This document shows, piece by piece, positions 8,625-17,644 of a stretch of 45,812 nucleotides of DNA. The DNA lies in the NCBI RefSeq assembly GCF_000422905.1, contig NZ_AUGY01000070.1:1-45812 (forward strand), read 5' to 3'. The DNA is from Paenibacillus alginolyticus DSM 5050 = NBRC 15375 (GTDB taxonomy: Bacteria > Bacillota > Bacilli > Paenibacillales > NBRC-103111). Position numbers and translations under genes: made by a program. Positions within the stretch are counted from its first letter, which is position 1. Every line of letters starts with the position of its first letter. The notes beneath the pieces were generated by a model. The model did not search any database. It worked only from the letters and a program-made list of their open reading frames with translations, and was not told the DNA's origin.

Positions 8625-10223
8625 TTGAATAAAAAGCGTTGGTTGTCTGGAGCGATGTCCGCAGTTATGATCATGTCCGTGATGGCCGGGTGCAGCAAAA
8701 GCGAATCATCCGGAGATACTGCCGATAATGGAAAAAAACCAAGTTCCGAGTCCACGGATAGCGGACAGAAACCGAAGCCCAAAATGAAGCTGACGTTTTG
8801 GAACCTAGATGAAAATCAAAATCCGGATTCCGTCGGCGTTAATGCGCTTAAAGAAAAATTCGGCATCGATATCGATTTTACTTCAACCGCACGAGAAGCG
8901 ATGAAAGAAAAACTGAACCTAATGATTTCTTCGGGCGAAATTCCTGATTGGTGGAAAGAGCCGTCGTTCACGGATTACGACAAGTTCCTTGGGCAGAACG
9001 TAGCGGCAGAAATCCCGCAAAAGCTAATCGAGCAAAATATGCCGAAATACATGAACTGGTTAAAACGGTTTCTCGGAGACGATCCATTTAAATACGTCAG
9101 AAGAGACGGTAAAATTTATGGCTTGCCAGTCATCTGGGATATTGGCATCGACGGCTTGCAGCTGGGCTTTCGGCAAGATTGGTTGACGAAAGTCGGCATC
9201 TCAAAAACACCGGAAACAATTCAAGAAATGGAAACGGCTTTGATGAAGTTCCGCAACGACGATCCAGACGGTAACGGCAAAAAAGACACGTACGGCATTA
9301 CATCTTCAGGCGACAATATCGAAAGCATGTTCAGCTCGGTTTTCGGCGCATTTGACGCTTATCCGAATATTTTCCGGGAAAAAGACGGGAAAGTTGTGAG
9401 AGGTGAGATCGAGCCCGGAGCGAAGCAAGCACTTGAAGTGTTGAATCGTTGGTACAAAAACGAGCTGATTGACCCTGAGTTTGTTGTTAACAAGGGCAAT
9501 AACGTCGAGGACAAAGTGCTTACCGACAAAATCGGCGCCATCGAATATTATTGGTGGACGTTCTTGCCGGGCAATGCATTCCTTGGGGGAGATCAATGGC
9601 ATGACAAGCTGGCAAAAAATCATCCGGGGTTCAACTTTGCGATTGTTGGCGGCATTAAAGGACCAGTTGGCAAATACGGCATGTCGCAATATAACCCGGC
9701 GTATGCTTCAGGCGTCATGTTCGGTAAGCAATTGGAGAAAAATCAAGACAAACTGGTCAAATATATGCAAGTTTTCGAAGCAACCCAATTCGAACCTGAA
9801 ATTTATGAAAAAATGAATTTCGGTGAGAAAGGTAAGCATTGGAAAGTAAGCGACCAGGGAACTGTAGAATATATTGCGCCTTATACGGATGAGAAAGAAC
9901 GTAAAAAAGCAGGTCTAGGCGGCTATTCGATGGCCGGTTCGTTCAACGATTACGATTTCCAAACGTCATATACTTCGGAAAAAAACTTGCGCCAGCTGGC
10001 AAAGGACACGCGTGCGAAAGGAACGAGAAACATCGATATTTTGGCGCCGTTTAATAAACCGATTTACAACGAAACACAAGATAAGTTGAAACAGTTTACG
10101 CTTCGAACTTATATCGACTTCATTACCGGTCGCAAGTCGTTGAATGAATTCGACAATTTTGTAACAGAATGGAAAAAAAATGGGCGGGGATCAAGTACTG
10201 GAAGAAGCGCAAAAAGTATATGA
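8625..10223 (+). CDS. ABC sugar-binding lipoprotein (LipO family), C-terminus frameshifted
   Basis: The gene encodes a 532-aa extracellular solute-binding protein with a lipoprotein signal peptide ending in VMAGC (lipidated Cys23) and a low-complexity Ser/Lys linker. A LipO-type binding domain follows, including the calcium-binding-like DDPDGNGKKDTYGI. It uses a TTG start with AAAGGGTTGG upstream. The last part is odd. After TEWKK a run of eight A's (10173-10180) shifts the frame, giving NGRGSSTGRSAKSI and an early stop. Seven A's would give MGGDQVLEEAQKVYDKNLKK, the normal family ending, and a stop at 10242. This may be a sequencing error, slippage or a real mutation; most of the domain is unaffected. 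Confidence 0.9.
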   Translation: MNKKRWLSGAMSAVMIMSVMAGCSKSESSGDTADNGKKPSSESTDSGQKPKPKMKLTFWNLDENQNPDSVGVNALKEKFGIDIDFTSTAREAMKEKLNLMISSGEIPDWWKEPSFTDYDKFLGQNVAAEIPQKLIEQNMPKYMNWLKRFLGDDPFKYVRRDGKIYGLPVIWDIGIDGLQLGFRQDWLTKVGISKTPETIQEMETALMKFRNDDPDGNGKKDTYGITSSGDNIESMFSSVFGAFDAYPNIFREKDGKVVRGEIEPGAKQALEVLNRWYKNELIDPEFVVNKGNNVEDKVLTDKIGAIEYYWWTFLPGNAFLGGDQWHDKLAKNHPGFNFAIVGGIKGPVGKYGMSQYNPAYASGVMFGKQLEKNQDKLVKYMQVFEATQFEPEIYEKMNFGEKGKHWKVSDQGTVEYIAPYTDEKERKKAGLGGYSMAGSFNDYDFQTSYTSEKNLRQLAKDTRAKGTRNIDILAPFNKPIYNETQDKLKQFTLRTYIDFITGRKSLNEFDNFVTEWKKNGRGSSTGRSAKSI

Positions 10224-10341
10224 CAAAAACTTGAAAAAATAAGATTGATTTGAGTGTCCTTTCTAAATTCGCAAGAATTGGGGAGGACATTCGAATTTAA
10301 GGCTTTACGTTGGATAAACTCGAAGTGGAGATGAGAGAAAG

Positions 10342-12708
10342 ATGTATTCATGGCAAGCTGGCAAATTGACTATTGTATTAAATGAAAAAGGCCAAATCAC
10401 AAGTATGAACGACGCGGTCAGCGGAAAATCGTACGCATCTGCGGCACATGCAGCACCACTCATTCGTGTTCTCATCGACGGGCGTTTGGAAGCGCCTTTG
10501 TCGGCAGATTATGAAGTAGAGAGTGACGTGCTGACGCTTCAATTTAAGGAAAGTGGTGTTAAGGTAGGCGTTGCGATAAAGGTAAAGGAACTGTATATGA
10601 CATTTACAGTGACGTGCATCGATGGAGCTGATGTGGATGCGATCATTTGGGGACCGTATGTGACAACGATTGCCGGTTCGATCGGCGAGGCGGTTGGCGT
10701 TGTGCACGATGGACAGTTTGCGATCGGCATTCAGGCGTTGAATGTGAAGACGATTGGCGGCTGGCCAATGGAGGTAGAAAAGCTGCAATTCGCCTATCAA
10801 TCCTTTGAGGACGCTAAGTTTGAATATGAATCATGTGCAGCGTGGCCTTCGAGTGAAGGCAGTCTACTGCAATTGTTCTCGAGAAACCGTACCAAAGCCG
10901 CAAGGCGCCCGGTTTGGAATTTGCCGGACATTGAAGTAGCAGCGATTGGCGGGATAGAAGCGGAAATTGTCGGCTCGTCAATCGCTATGTTCGGTTGCGG
11001 GGCGAACCGTGTGCTGGATACAATCGAAGCAGTCGAGCTGGGGGAAGACCTGCCGCATCCGATGATCGAAGGCGTCTGGGGGAAAACGTCGCCTGCGGCT
11101 AACCAGTCGTATTTGATCACCGATTTCTCCGAATCGACGATGGCGGTAGCTGTTCAATATACGAGGAAGGCTGGTCTGAGATATGTCTATCATCCCGATC
11201 CATTCGGGCAATGGGGCCATTTTTCCTTAAAGCCGCACAGTTTCCCGAACGGCGATGACGGTCTGAAAAGCTGCGTAGACTTGGCGGAGGGTATGGGCGT
11301 TCACGTCGGCATTCATACGTTGTCTAACTTTACGACACTGAACGATCCTTATGTGACGCCAGTGCCAGACGAGCGGCTGCAAGCAGTCGGGGTGGCGAGG
11401 CTGGTCGAGCCGGTCATAGCAGATGACGTGAATATTGTCGTCGATGATCCGCACCCGTTTGCGGCGAATTTGTTCCGGCGTTCGGCGCGAATCGGAAGCG
11501 AGCTGATCGAATACGACGCGATATCCGGCAGCGCGCCATGGAAGCTGCTCGGAGTGCGGCGTGGTGTGAACAGTACGGCGGCATATGCGCATGAAGCAGG
11601 TGCGGAAATCAGCCGATTGTGGGATCACGGGTACGACGTCTTTTTCCCGAATATTGAACTTCAAGACGAATACAGCCAGCGTATTGCCGAGTTGTTCAGT
11701 AAGACGGGCCTCAAACAAATATCGTTCGACGGTCTGGAAGGCTGCTATGCATCCGGACACGACGGTTATGGTGTGAATCGATTCGTGAAGATGTGTTACG
11801 ATGGCTGGGGGGATGATGTGATCAATGACGCGAGCATCGTTGTTCCGAATTATTTGTGGCACATATTCACGCGCTTCAACTGGGGAGAGCCGTGGGGAGC
11901 GGCAACACGCGAAGGCCAGCTTGAGTGGCGGCTCAGCAATCAGCGTTTTTTTGCTAGGAACTTTATACCCCCGATGCTTGGTTGGTTTCTTGTCCGTTCA
12001 GCCACCGATCAATTTGAAGCGACTGTTCTGGACGAAATCGAATGGGTGTTGTCGAAAGCAGCCGGATTTAACGCAGGATTCGCGCTCGTAGCTGACATGG
12101 GCGTACTTCAGCGTAACGGCAACATTAACGTGTTGTTTGAGTCAGTACGTCAATGGGAGATGGCTCGACAGGCCGGAGCATTTACAGAAGAACAGCGGGA
12201 ACGGCTGCGCGACCCGAAAGGCGACTGGCATTTGCGGTCGATGGGTGAAGGACGATGGAACCTGTACCCGGTCAACATCTCTAAGCCGCTCGTGTGCAAC
12301 CCGGCTGAGCTGCAGCCTGGGCAGCCCGGCGGTGCGGATTGGACGTTTTATAACCGCCATGCCGATCAGCCGCTCAAGTTTTGCTTGCGCGTGTCTCCAT
12401 CGTACGGCAACGACGAATCTTCGGTGAAACGGCCGGCCTTTTTTGCGAACGGCATCTATATGACTTTTGAAACGGAAATTCTCACGAATCAATATTTCGT
12501 TTGCGATGGAGACCGGATTGGCAAAATTTACGATCAAAATTGGAATCTGCAGAAAACAGTGGAAACGTCGATGGATGCGCCGATCGTTCGGAATGGCGGA
12601 CAGACGTTGGCGTTCAGCTGTAAATTCGAAGGCGATCCGAAACCGTCGGTCAGCGTCAAAGTGTTCACTTGGGGCGACCCGGAGACGGTAGAAGATAGTT
12701 CTAGATAA
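10342..12708 (+). CDS. Large glycoside-hydrolase-like protein, family not recognised
   Basis: This 788-aa protein has no signal peptide and is therefore predicted to be cytoplasmic. Residues about 1-240 are beta-rich with two INxx/IWGPYV segments. From about 250 a probable TIM-barrel region runs through RYVYHPDPFGQWGHFSL, MGVHVGIHTLSNFTTLNDPY, IELQDEYSQRIAELF, ISFDGLEGCYASGHDGYG (D and E at strand ends are candidate catalytic acids) and FNAGFALVADMG. A beta-sandwich-like C-terminus ends it. The layout resembles alpha-galactosidase-like (clan GH-D/GH-A style) hydrolases, but I cannot assign a CAZy family. Its place right after the importer and before isomerases and oxidoreductases indicates that it opens the imported glycan. 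It starts at ATG 10342 behind GGAGATGAGAG and is followed by a strong terminator. Confidence 0.6.
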   Translation: MYSWQAGKLTIVLNEKGQITSMNDAVSGKSYASAAHAAPLIRVLIDGRLEAPLSADYEVESDVLTLQFKESGVKVGVAIKVKELYMTFTVTCIDGADVDAIIWGPYVTTIAGSIGEAVGVVHDGQFAIGIQALNVKTIGGWPMEVEKLQFAYQSFEDAKFEYESCAAWPSSEGSLLQLFSRNRTKAARRPVWNLPDIEVAAIGGIEAEIVGSSIAMFGCGANRVLDTIEAVELGEDLPHPMIEGVWGKTSPAANQSYLITDFSESTMAVAVQYTRKAGLRYVYHPDPFGQWGHFSLKPHSFPNGDDGLKSCVDLAEGMGVHVGIHTLSNFTTLNDPYVTPVPDERLQAVGVARLVEPVIADDVNIVVDDPHPFAANLFRRSARIGSELIEYDAISGSAPWKLLGVRRGVNSTAAYAHEAGAEISRLWDHGYDVFFPNIELQDEYSQRIAELFSKTGLKQISFDGLEGCYASGHDGYGVNRFVKMCYDGWGDDVINDASIVVPNYLWHIFTRFNWGEPWGAATREGQLEWRLSNQRFFARNFIPPMLGWFLVRSATDQFEATVLDEIEWVLSKAAGFNAGFALVADMGVLQRNGNINVLFESVRQWEMARQAGAFTEEQRERLRDPKGDWHLRSMGEGRWNLYPVNISKPLVCNPAELQPGQPGGADWTFYNRHADQPLKFCLRVSPSYGNDESSVKRPAFFANGIYMTFETEILTNQYFVCDGDRIGKIYDQNWNLQKTVETSMDAPIVRNGGQTLAFSCKFEGDPKPSVSVKVFTWGDPETVEDSSR

Positions 12709-12718
12709 GAACATTCAG

Positions 12719-12755
12719 AGGTACCTGTGGATTGTTTTCCAAGCAGGTACCTTTT
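12719..12755 (+). terminator. Strong intrinsic terminator
   Basis: AGGTACCTG (12719-12727) pairs perfectly with CAGGTACCT (12744-12752), followed by TTTT. It closes the importer/hydrolase operon, so the isomerase at 12891 needs its own promoter. Confidence 0.88.
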
Positions 12756-12890
12756 GTATTGCTTAAAAAATGTCAATATACTTCGAAAAAAACGTCAACT
12801 TTTCACAAAGCTTAATTGATATGATAAGAATCAAGTAACAAAAAGGAAATCTACGGTGGACAGAAATAATGGAATGGTGGTGTTTACATT

Positions 12891-13745
12891 TTGATATTGG
12901 AACGATTGGGCGTTTTGACGGATGAGGTTTCAGCAAACTTCGAAGAAGCGTTGGATTGGGCAGTTGAACAGGGCTTAAAGCATGTTGAAGTCCGTGTCAT
13001 TAACAGACAGAATGTCATTAATCTTACTGACGATCAAGCCATGGAAGTCCGGCGTCAGGTCGAAACCCGCGGATTATTCATTTCGGCTATCGCTTCCCCC
13101 TTGTTTAAATGTGCACTGGATCCGAACAGACCGATTGCCGCCGGAGATACTTTCGGTCAGAAAGAAGAGAGCGTAAAGGCACATTTTGTTAAGCTGAAAC
13201 GCGCGATTCTGCTTGCTAAGCTGCTTGGCACGACACGGATTCGTATTTTTTCGTTTTGGCGTGAAGAGGATCCGCAGCTTTATAAGGGAGAGATAGTCCA
13301 TCACCTGCGGCAAGCTGCTCAAGAAGCACGGCGCGAAGGAATACAGCTTTTACTTGAGAATGAGCCGTCCTGCAATGGCGGTTATGCGGAAGAAGTGGCA
13401 GCAATTGTCCACAGTGTTGATTCAACTGCTTTAAAGGGCTTGTGGGATCCGGGCAACGAGGCATACGGCGGTCGTGAAGCATTTCCGGCAGGTTACGGAT
13501 TCATGAAGGGCTTGTTGGCACATGTTCACCTTAAGGATGCTTATGTAAGTGCAGATGGAACAGCCCGTTGTGTCCCGCTAGGCTCTGGCAGCGTACCAGT
13601 GATTCCACATCTCAAAGCATTATTGGCAGACGGATACGATGGACTTTTTACGATCGAAACGCATTACATTCCTGAAGGCGGCAGTCAGATGACTGGTACT
13701 CGTATGACGCTCGATGCGCTGCGTTCGCTTCTAAGTGAGGTTTAG
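12891..13745 (+). CDS. Sugar phosphate isomerase/epimerase-like TIM-barrel protein (AP endonuclease 2 fold)
   Basis: This 284-aa protein has the IolE/xylose-isomerase-like barrel. The four metal-ligand regions can be picked out as LLLENEPSCN (Glu), GLWDPGNEAYGG (Asp), AHVHLKDAYV (His) and LFTIETHYIP (Glu). Members of this fold catalyse sugar epimerisation or isomerisation, inosose dehydration, or, in recently described pathways, elimination from 3-keto sugars; the particular reaction is not evident. A TTG start at 12891 has GGTGG about 10 nt upstream. The oxidoreductase gene follows after 4 nt, suggesting that a keto-sugar is passed between them. Confidence 0.85.
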   Translation: MILERLGVLTDEVSANFEEALDWAVEQGLKHVEVRVINRQNVINLTDDQAMEVRRQVETRGLFISAIASPLFKCALDPNRPIAAGDTFGQKEESVKAHFVKLKRAILLAKLLGTTRIRIFSFWREEDPQLYKGEIVHHLRQAAQEARREGIQLLLENEPSCNGGYAEEVAAIVHSVDSTALKGLWDPGNEAYGGREAFPAGYGFMKGLLAHVHLKDAYVSADGTARCVPLGSGSVPVIPHLKALLADGYDGLFTIETHYIPEGGSQMTGTRMTLDALRSLLSEV

Positions 13746-13749
13746 CACA

Positions 13750-14769
13750 ATGACTACGTGGAGATTTGGCATTATTGGATGCGGATCCGTCGCTGACTTT
13801 CATATTGAGGCAATCCGCGAGATAGAGGACGCAAGCTTAACCTTTGTTTCCAGCCGCAATGAAGCAAGAGTGAAAGCGATTGCCAAGCAGGAAAATTGCA
13901 TTTGGACGACCGATTATCAAGAGTTGATCCATAGTACAGAGGTAGATATTGTCTGTGTGACGACTTCAAGCGGGAGTCATGCCCGCATTGGAATGGACGT
14001 TTTGAACGCTGGCAAGCATTTGGTGCTGGAGAAACCGATTGCGATAAACACGCGTGATGCGGCAGAACTTGTGCGCACGGCCAAAGAACGTGGAGTTACA
14101 CTGTCTGTCATCTCTCAACGACGCTTTGAAGCCCAACATCAAGCAGTTAAACGTGTATTAGATGAAGGAGCACTTGGCAGACTTCTGCTCGTGGAGGCAT
14201 CTCTGTCATTTTATCGGACGCAAGCCTATTATGACGCAGCCGATTGGCGGGGTACGATTGCCGAAGATGGTGGCGTTCTTATGAATCAAGGTATACACAT
14301 TTTGGATCTGCTGCTTTGGTTTGCCGGAGAGATTCATACGGTCTTCGGCAAAATAGCCACTCAAACACATCAAATAGAAGCGGAGGACTTGGGGCTAGCG
14401 ATATTGCAATTCAAAAACGGCGCTTTCGGCACGATTATGGCTTCAACCAACATCCAACCGGGGTTCCCGGCAACCATTAATCTTTATGGGGAAAAAGGGA
14501 CCATTAAGCTGGAGGGTTCTTCCATCGTTCACTGGACTGTTCCAGGCATTAGCGAGCCCAACTGGACCCAAGCGAGAACTTACGGAGGGATTTCTGATCC
14601 TCGCAGTATTGTGTCTGATTTTCATCAAAGCCAGTTTATTGATGTGATAGCATCCATCGAAAGCGGCATAGAACCCCTTGTTACTGGGAAGGACGGGTTA
14701 CGGGCCGTGCAATTGGTTGAAGCCATTTATGACAGCTCGGCCAAAGGTGTTCAACTCATCATGGAATAA
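13750..14769 (+). CDS. Gfo/Idh/MocA-family NAD(P)-dependent oxidoreductase
   Basis: The 339-aa enzyme has an N-terminal Rossmann domain with FGIIGCGSVADFH (GxGxxA/G-like dinucleotide loop) and the diagnostic LVLEKPIAINTRDA motif (catalytic Lys of EKP, near residue 96). A C-terminal GFO_IDH_MocA_C domain contains GGVLMNQGIHILDLLLWF, where the His is usually catalytic. ATG 13750 is preferred over 13735 because it is preceded by AGTGAGG at normal spacing and starts at the Rossmann strand. Family members oxidise sugars, inositols or act as NAD-dependent glycosidases (GH4/GH109-like redox chemistry). It lies between the isomerase and the amino-sugar genes. Confidence 0.9.
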   Translation: MTTWRFGIIGCGSVADFHIEAIREIEDASLTFVSSRNEARVKAIAKQENCIWTTDYQELIHSTEVDIVCVTTSSGSHARIGMDVLNAGKHLVLEKPIAINTRDAAELVRTAKERGVTLSVISQRRFEAQHQAVKRVLDEGALGRLLLVEASLSFYRTQAYYDAADWRGTIAEDGGVLMNQGIHILDLLLWFAGEIHTVFGKIATQTHQIEAEDLGLAILQFKNGAFGTIMASTNIQPGFPATINLYGEKGTIKLEGSSIVHWTVPGISEPNWTQARTYGGISDPRSIVSDFHQSQFIDVIASIESGIEPLVTGKDGLRAVQLVEAIYDSSAKGVQLIME

Positions 14770-14829
14770 CAGCATTTAGAAGGAACTCTTTCGCATAGCT
14801 ATTCGGATGATCAAGAGGAGTGTGGAAAT

Positions 14830-15600
14830 ATGAATGAAATACCTTTCGCCTATAAACAATTGGTAGATTCTTTGAAGGTTAAAGTATTTAACGATCGTCG
14901 TGCATTAGGGGCTGCCGCAGGTGCAGAAGTTGCCGCGAGGATCAAGCAATTGCTGTCTGAGAAACACGGCATCCGAATCATTTTTGCAGCTGCACCGTCA
15001 CAAAATGAGCTTTTGAACTATTTGTCCGAAGATGAATCGATCGATTGGTCCAGAATTACAGCGTTTCATATGGATGAATACAACGGTTTGCCGTTAGATG
15101 CGACGCAAAAGTTCAGCCGTTTTTTGAGTGAGCATCTGTTTAATCAAGTAAAGCCGGGAATGGTGCATCTGATTGACAGCTCGAATGAGAGCGAAGAAGA
15201 ATGCCGCCGTTACGGAGAACTGCTTCGACAGGCACCCATCGATATCGTGTGTCTTGGAATCGGTGAGAACGGGCATATCGCTTTCAATGATCCACCAGTC
15301 GCCGATTTTAACGATCCAGAGGTTATCAAAGCAGTTGAACTTGAGGATGCTTGCAGGCAGCAGCAGGTGAATGACGGCTGTTTCCCTTCATTCGAGGATG
15401 TCCCCACCCATGCGCTAACGTTGACTATCCCGACCTTGCTCTCAGGCTCCCATTTGTTCTGCGTAGTTCCAGGACCTACGAAACGCAAAGCGGTTGAGCG
15501 TACGCTTAACGGATCCATCTCGACGGAATGTCCGTCTACTATATTACGGAAACATCCGGATTGTACCCTTTACGTGGATAGGGATTCTTATGGGACTTAA
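14830..15600 (+). CDS. nagB: Glucosamine-6-phosphate deaminase/isomerase-like protein (NagB family)
   Basis: This 256-aa protein carries FHMDEYNGLP (general-base Asp region) and CLGIGENGHIAFNDPP (catalytic His and acidic partner), the signatures of NagB enzymes. NagB converts glucosamine-6-phosphate to fructose-6-phosphate and ammonia in the cytoplasm. GAGGAG sits upstream of ATG 14830. Its stop overlaps the start of the NagA-like gene, so the two are translationally coupled and act in sequence. The insertion after NDPP (VADFNDPEVIKAVELEDACR) resembles that of the second NagB group found in sugar-catabolic clusters, so a related amino sugar rather than GlcN6P is possible. Confidence 0.85.
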   Translation: MNEIPFAYKQLVDSLKVKVFNDRRALGAAAGAEVAARIKQLLSEKHGIRIIFAAAPSQNELLNYLSEDESIDWSRITAFHMDEYNGLPLDATQKFSRFLSEHLFNQVKPGMVHLIDSSNESEEECRRYGELLRQAPIDIVCLGIGENGHIAFNDPPVADFNDPEVIKAVELEDACRQQQVNDGCFPSFEDVPTHALTLTIPTLLSGSHLFCVVPGPTKRKAVERTLNGSISTECPSTILRKHPDCTLYVDRDSYGT

Positions 15601-16771
15601 TGACATGAACTTGAAGGCCGTTCATTATGTAACGGGGGAGCCTGTAACGATCTGCATAGAACAAGGGATTATTCGAAGCATTGAACCGATCAGATCGGAG
15701 AACTCAGATTCGTCAGAGCTGGCGATTGTCGCTCCTGGCCTCGTCGATCTGCAGATTAATGGATATGCAGGTCATGATTTTAACCAAGTACCTTATCCAG
15801 ACAAGATGGTTGGTGAAGTGATTCGCAAGCTTTGGCAGGAAGGGGTGACTTCCTGCTTCCCAACGGTCATTACAAACAGTGTTCAAGCCATTCAAGAAGC
15901 TTTGGAATCGATAGCATTGGCATGCAAGCATGATCCAGTTGCAGATCAAGGAATTGCCGGCATCCATCTAGAGGGTCCGTTCATTTCGCCGAATGACGGC
16001 GCTCGTGGAGCCCATAATTACGATCATGTTAGACCTCCGAATTGGGAGTTGTTTAACCGTTGGCAGGAAGCAGCCGATGGACGAATCCGCATGATCACGC
16101 TGTCACCTGAATGGCCGAACAGCGCTCCATTTATCGCCAAATGTACGGAAAACGGTGTAACGGTTTCGATTGGACACACTTCCGCGACACCGGAACAAAT
16201 AGGAGAAGCCGTGGAAGCGGGCGCAAGGATGTCAACTCATCTTGGCAATGGTGCTCATCTGATGATGCCTCGCCATCCTAATTATATCTGGGAGCAATTG
16301 GCTCAGGATCGGTTATGGAGCTGCGTGATCGCTGATGGCTTTCACTTGCCTGATCAGGTATTGAAGGTTGTGTTTAAGGTGAAAGGTACCCAAGCCATGC
16401 TGGTAAGTGATGCGGTTTCACTAAGTGGACTGCCGGCGGGTACTTACACAACGCACATTGGCGGTTCCGTTGTTCTAACGCCAGAGGGCAAGCTGCATCT
16501 AGCTGAAGACGAGCACCTCTTAGCGGGATCTGCGCAAATGCTGCTCAAGGGCATTGAGCATGTAACGAACCGGAATCTTGCTGAGTTAGCGGAGGCTTGG
16601 GACATGGCTTCAGTTAGACCGTCTGGTTTTATGAAGCTGCCTTCTGCTTCTGGCCTGACTCCAGGCGAACCGGCCGATTTAGTACTGTTCCGTAGAGAAG
16701 GAAGCCGAATTCGGTTGGAACGAACATTTAAGTTGGGCAAACAAGTCTTCTTGAGGGAGGAAATAGAATGA
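15590..16771 (+). CDS. nagA: N-acetylglucosamine-6-phosphate deacetylase-like amidohydrolase (NagA family, divergent)
   Basis: This 393-aa amidohydrolase barrel conserves GIHLEGPFISPNDGARGAH (metal Glu), VSIGHTSATPEQIGEA (metal His), MSTHLGNGAH (metal His) and MLVSDAVSLSGLPAG (catalytic Asp). Canonical NagA has HLFNAM at the second His site; here it is HLGNGAHLMMPRHPNYIW, so the substrate pocket differs. ATG 15590 overlaps the nagB stop and has AGGGA just upstream; the frame to 15494 lies wholly inside nagB. The expected reaction is removal of an N-acyl group from a phosphorylated amino sugar before NagB acts. The next gene starts in a 4-nt ATGA overlap. Confidence 0.85.
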   Translation: MGLNDMNLKAVHYVTGEPVTICIEQGIIRSIEPIRSENSDSSELAIVAPGLVDLQINGYAGHDFNQVPYPDKMVGEVIRKLWQEGVTSCFPTVITNSVQAIQEALESIALACKHDPVADQGIAGIHLEGPFISPNDGARGAHNYDHVRPPNWELFNRWQEAADGRIRMITLSPEWPNSAPFIAKCTENGVTVSIGHTSATPEQIGEAVEAGARMSTHLGNGAHLMMPRHPNYIWEQLAQDRLWSCVIADGFHLPDQVLKVVFKVKGTQAMLVSDAVSLSGLPAGTYTTHIGGSVVLTPEGKLHLAEDEHLLAGSAQMLLKGIEHVTNRNLAELAEAWDMASVRPSGFMKLPSASGLTPGEPADLVLFRREGSRIRLERTFKLGKQVFLREEIE

Positions 16772-17619
16772 AATTTGCTGCATTTAGTGGCGTATTTATG
16801 GAGCATAGCATTCAAGAGGCGATGCAGTTAACCAAGCAGCTTGGCATGGATGGTATTGAAATTGCGGTCCGTGAGCACCATCTATCCTCAGCGATCAGTC
16901 AACCGCGGATCAATGAGATTAAAGCATTGTCCAAAAGCTTGAATCTCGAGATTCCTGTTTTGGCCACCTATACAGGTGGGTTTTCTACGGCAAGCGACAT
17001 AGAATGCAAACATACGTTCGAAGAATTTCAAAGGCTGCTTGACATTGCAAATCAGCTTGGCGCTTCGATGGTTCGTGTCTCACCAGGCGGTCCGAATGCC
17101 TTTATGGCACAAGATTACCACTTTGCTAAGGCAGCATACTGGCTCAATCGCTGTGCAGAAGAAGCGAAAGCACATCAAATCGATATTATCATGGAAATTC
17201 ATAATCAATCACTCATTGAAACCGTAGAAAGCAGCTTGCGTCTACTTGACCTAATCGCTTACGATAATATTGGCCTGATCCATGATGCGGGAAATATGTA
17301 TATAACTGACACCGATTACGGCCGCGATTCCGTATTGAAATTGGGCAAGCATTTATTTCATGTGCATGTTAAGGATGAGCTGCGTGTCAGTGAAGTTGGC
17401 GCACCAGGTACCTTTACCAATGTCACCCACCGAGGGGAAGAGATCTTCCTTCAATGCCGTCTGGGCGAAGGTGGGGCTGATCATAAGCCGCTGTTTGAGG
17501 CACTTCTCGAAACGGGCTATGCAGGCTGGGTAACTTTGGAGTGCCATGCGCCATTTCCTGCTTTTGAACGATTGGCTCACGATTTTCAATTTGTGAAGAA
17601 GCTGATGAGTCCATCATAA
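16768..17619 (+). CDS. Second sugar phosphate isomerase/epimerase-like TIM-barrel protein
   Basis: The 283-aa protein has the AP-endonuclease-2/xylose-isomerase-like fold. Metal-ligand regions are IIMEIHNQSL (Glu), GLIHDAGNMY (Asp), FHVHVKDELR (His) and WVTLECHAPF (Glu). It overlaps the NagA-like stop by 4 nt, so it is made in step with the amino-sugar enzymes. It differs enough from the barrel protein at 12891 to suggest a separate catalytic step rather than a recent duplicate. Likely roles are epimerisation or isomerisation of a sugar or keto-sugar. Soluble and cytoplasmic; appears intact. Confidence 0.87.
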   Translation: MKFAAFSGVFMEHSIQEAMQLTKQLGMDGIEIAVREHHLSSAISQPRINEIKALSKSLNLEIPVLATYTGGFSTASDIECKHTFEEFQRLLDIANQLGASMVRVSPGGPNAFMAQDYHFAKAAYWLNRCAEEAKAHQIDIIMEIHNQSLIETVESSLRLLDLIAYDNIGLIHDAGNMYITDTDYGRDSVLKLGKHLFHVHVKDELRVSEVGAPGTFTNVTHRGEEIFLQCRLGEGGADHKPLFEALLETGYAGWVTLECHAPFPAFERLAHDFQFVKKLMSPS

Positions 17620-17644
17620 TGACATGATAGTAGGTGGTGGTAGT

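Noticed and set aside
11227..11862. 211-codon minus-strand frame inside the 788-aa gene
   Set aside because: A shadow of a high-GC third-position coding strand; composition is Arg/His-rich without motifs.
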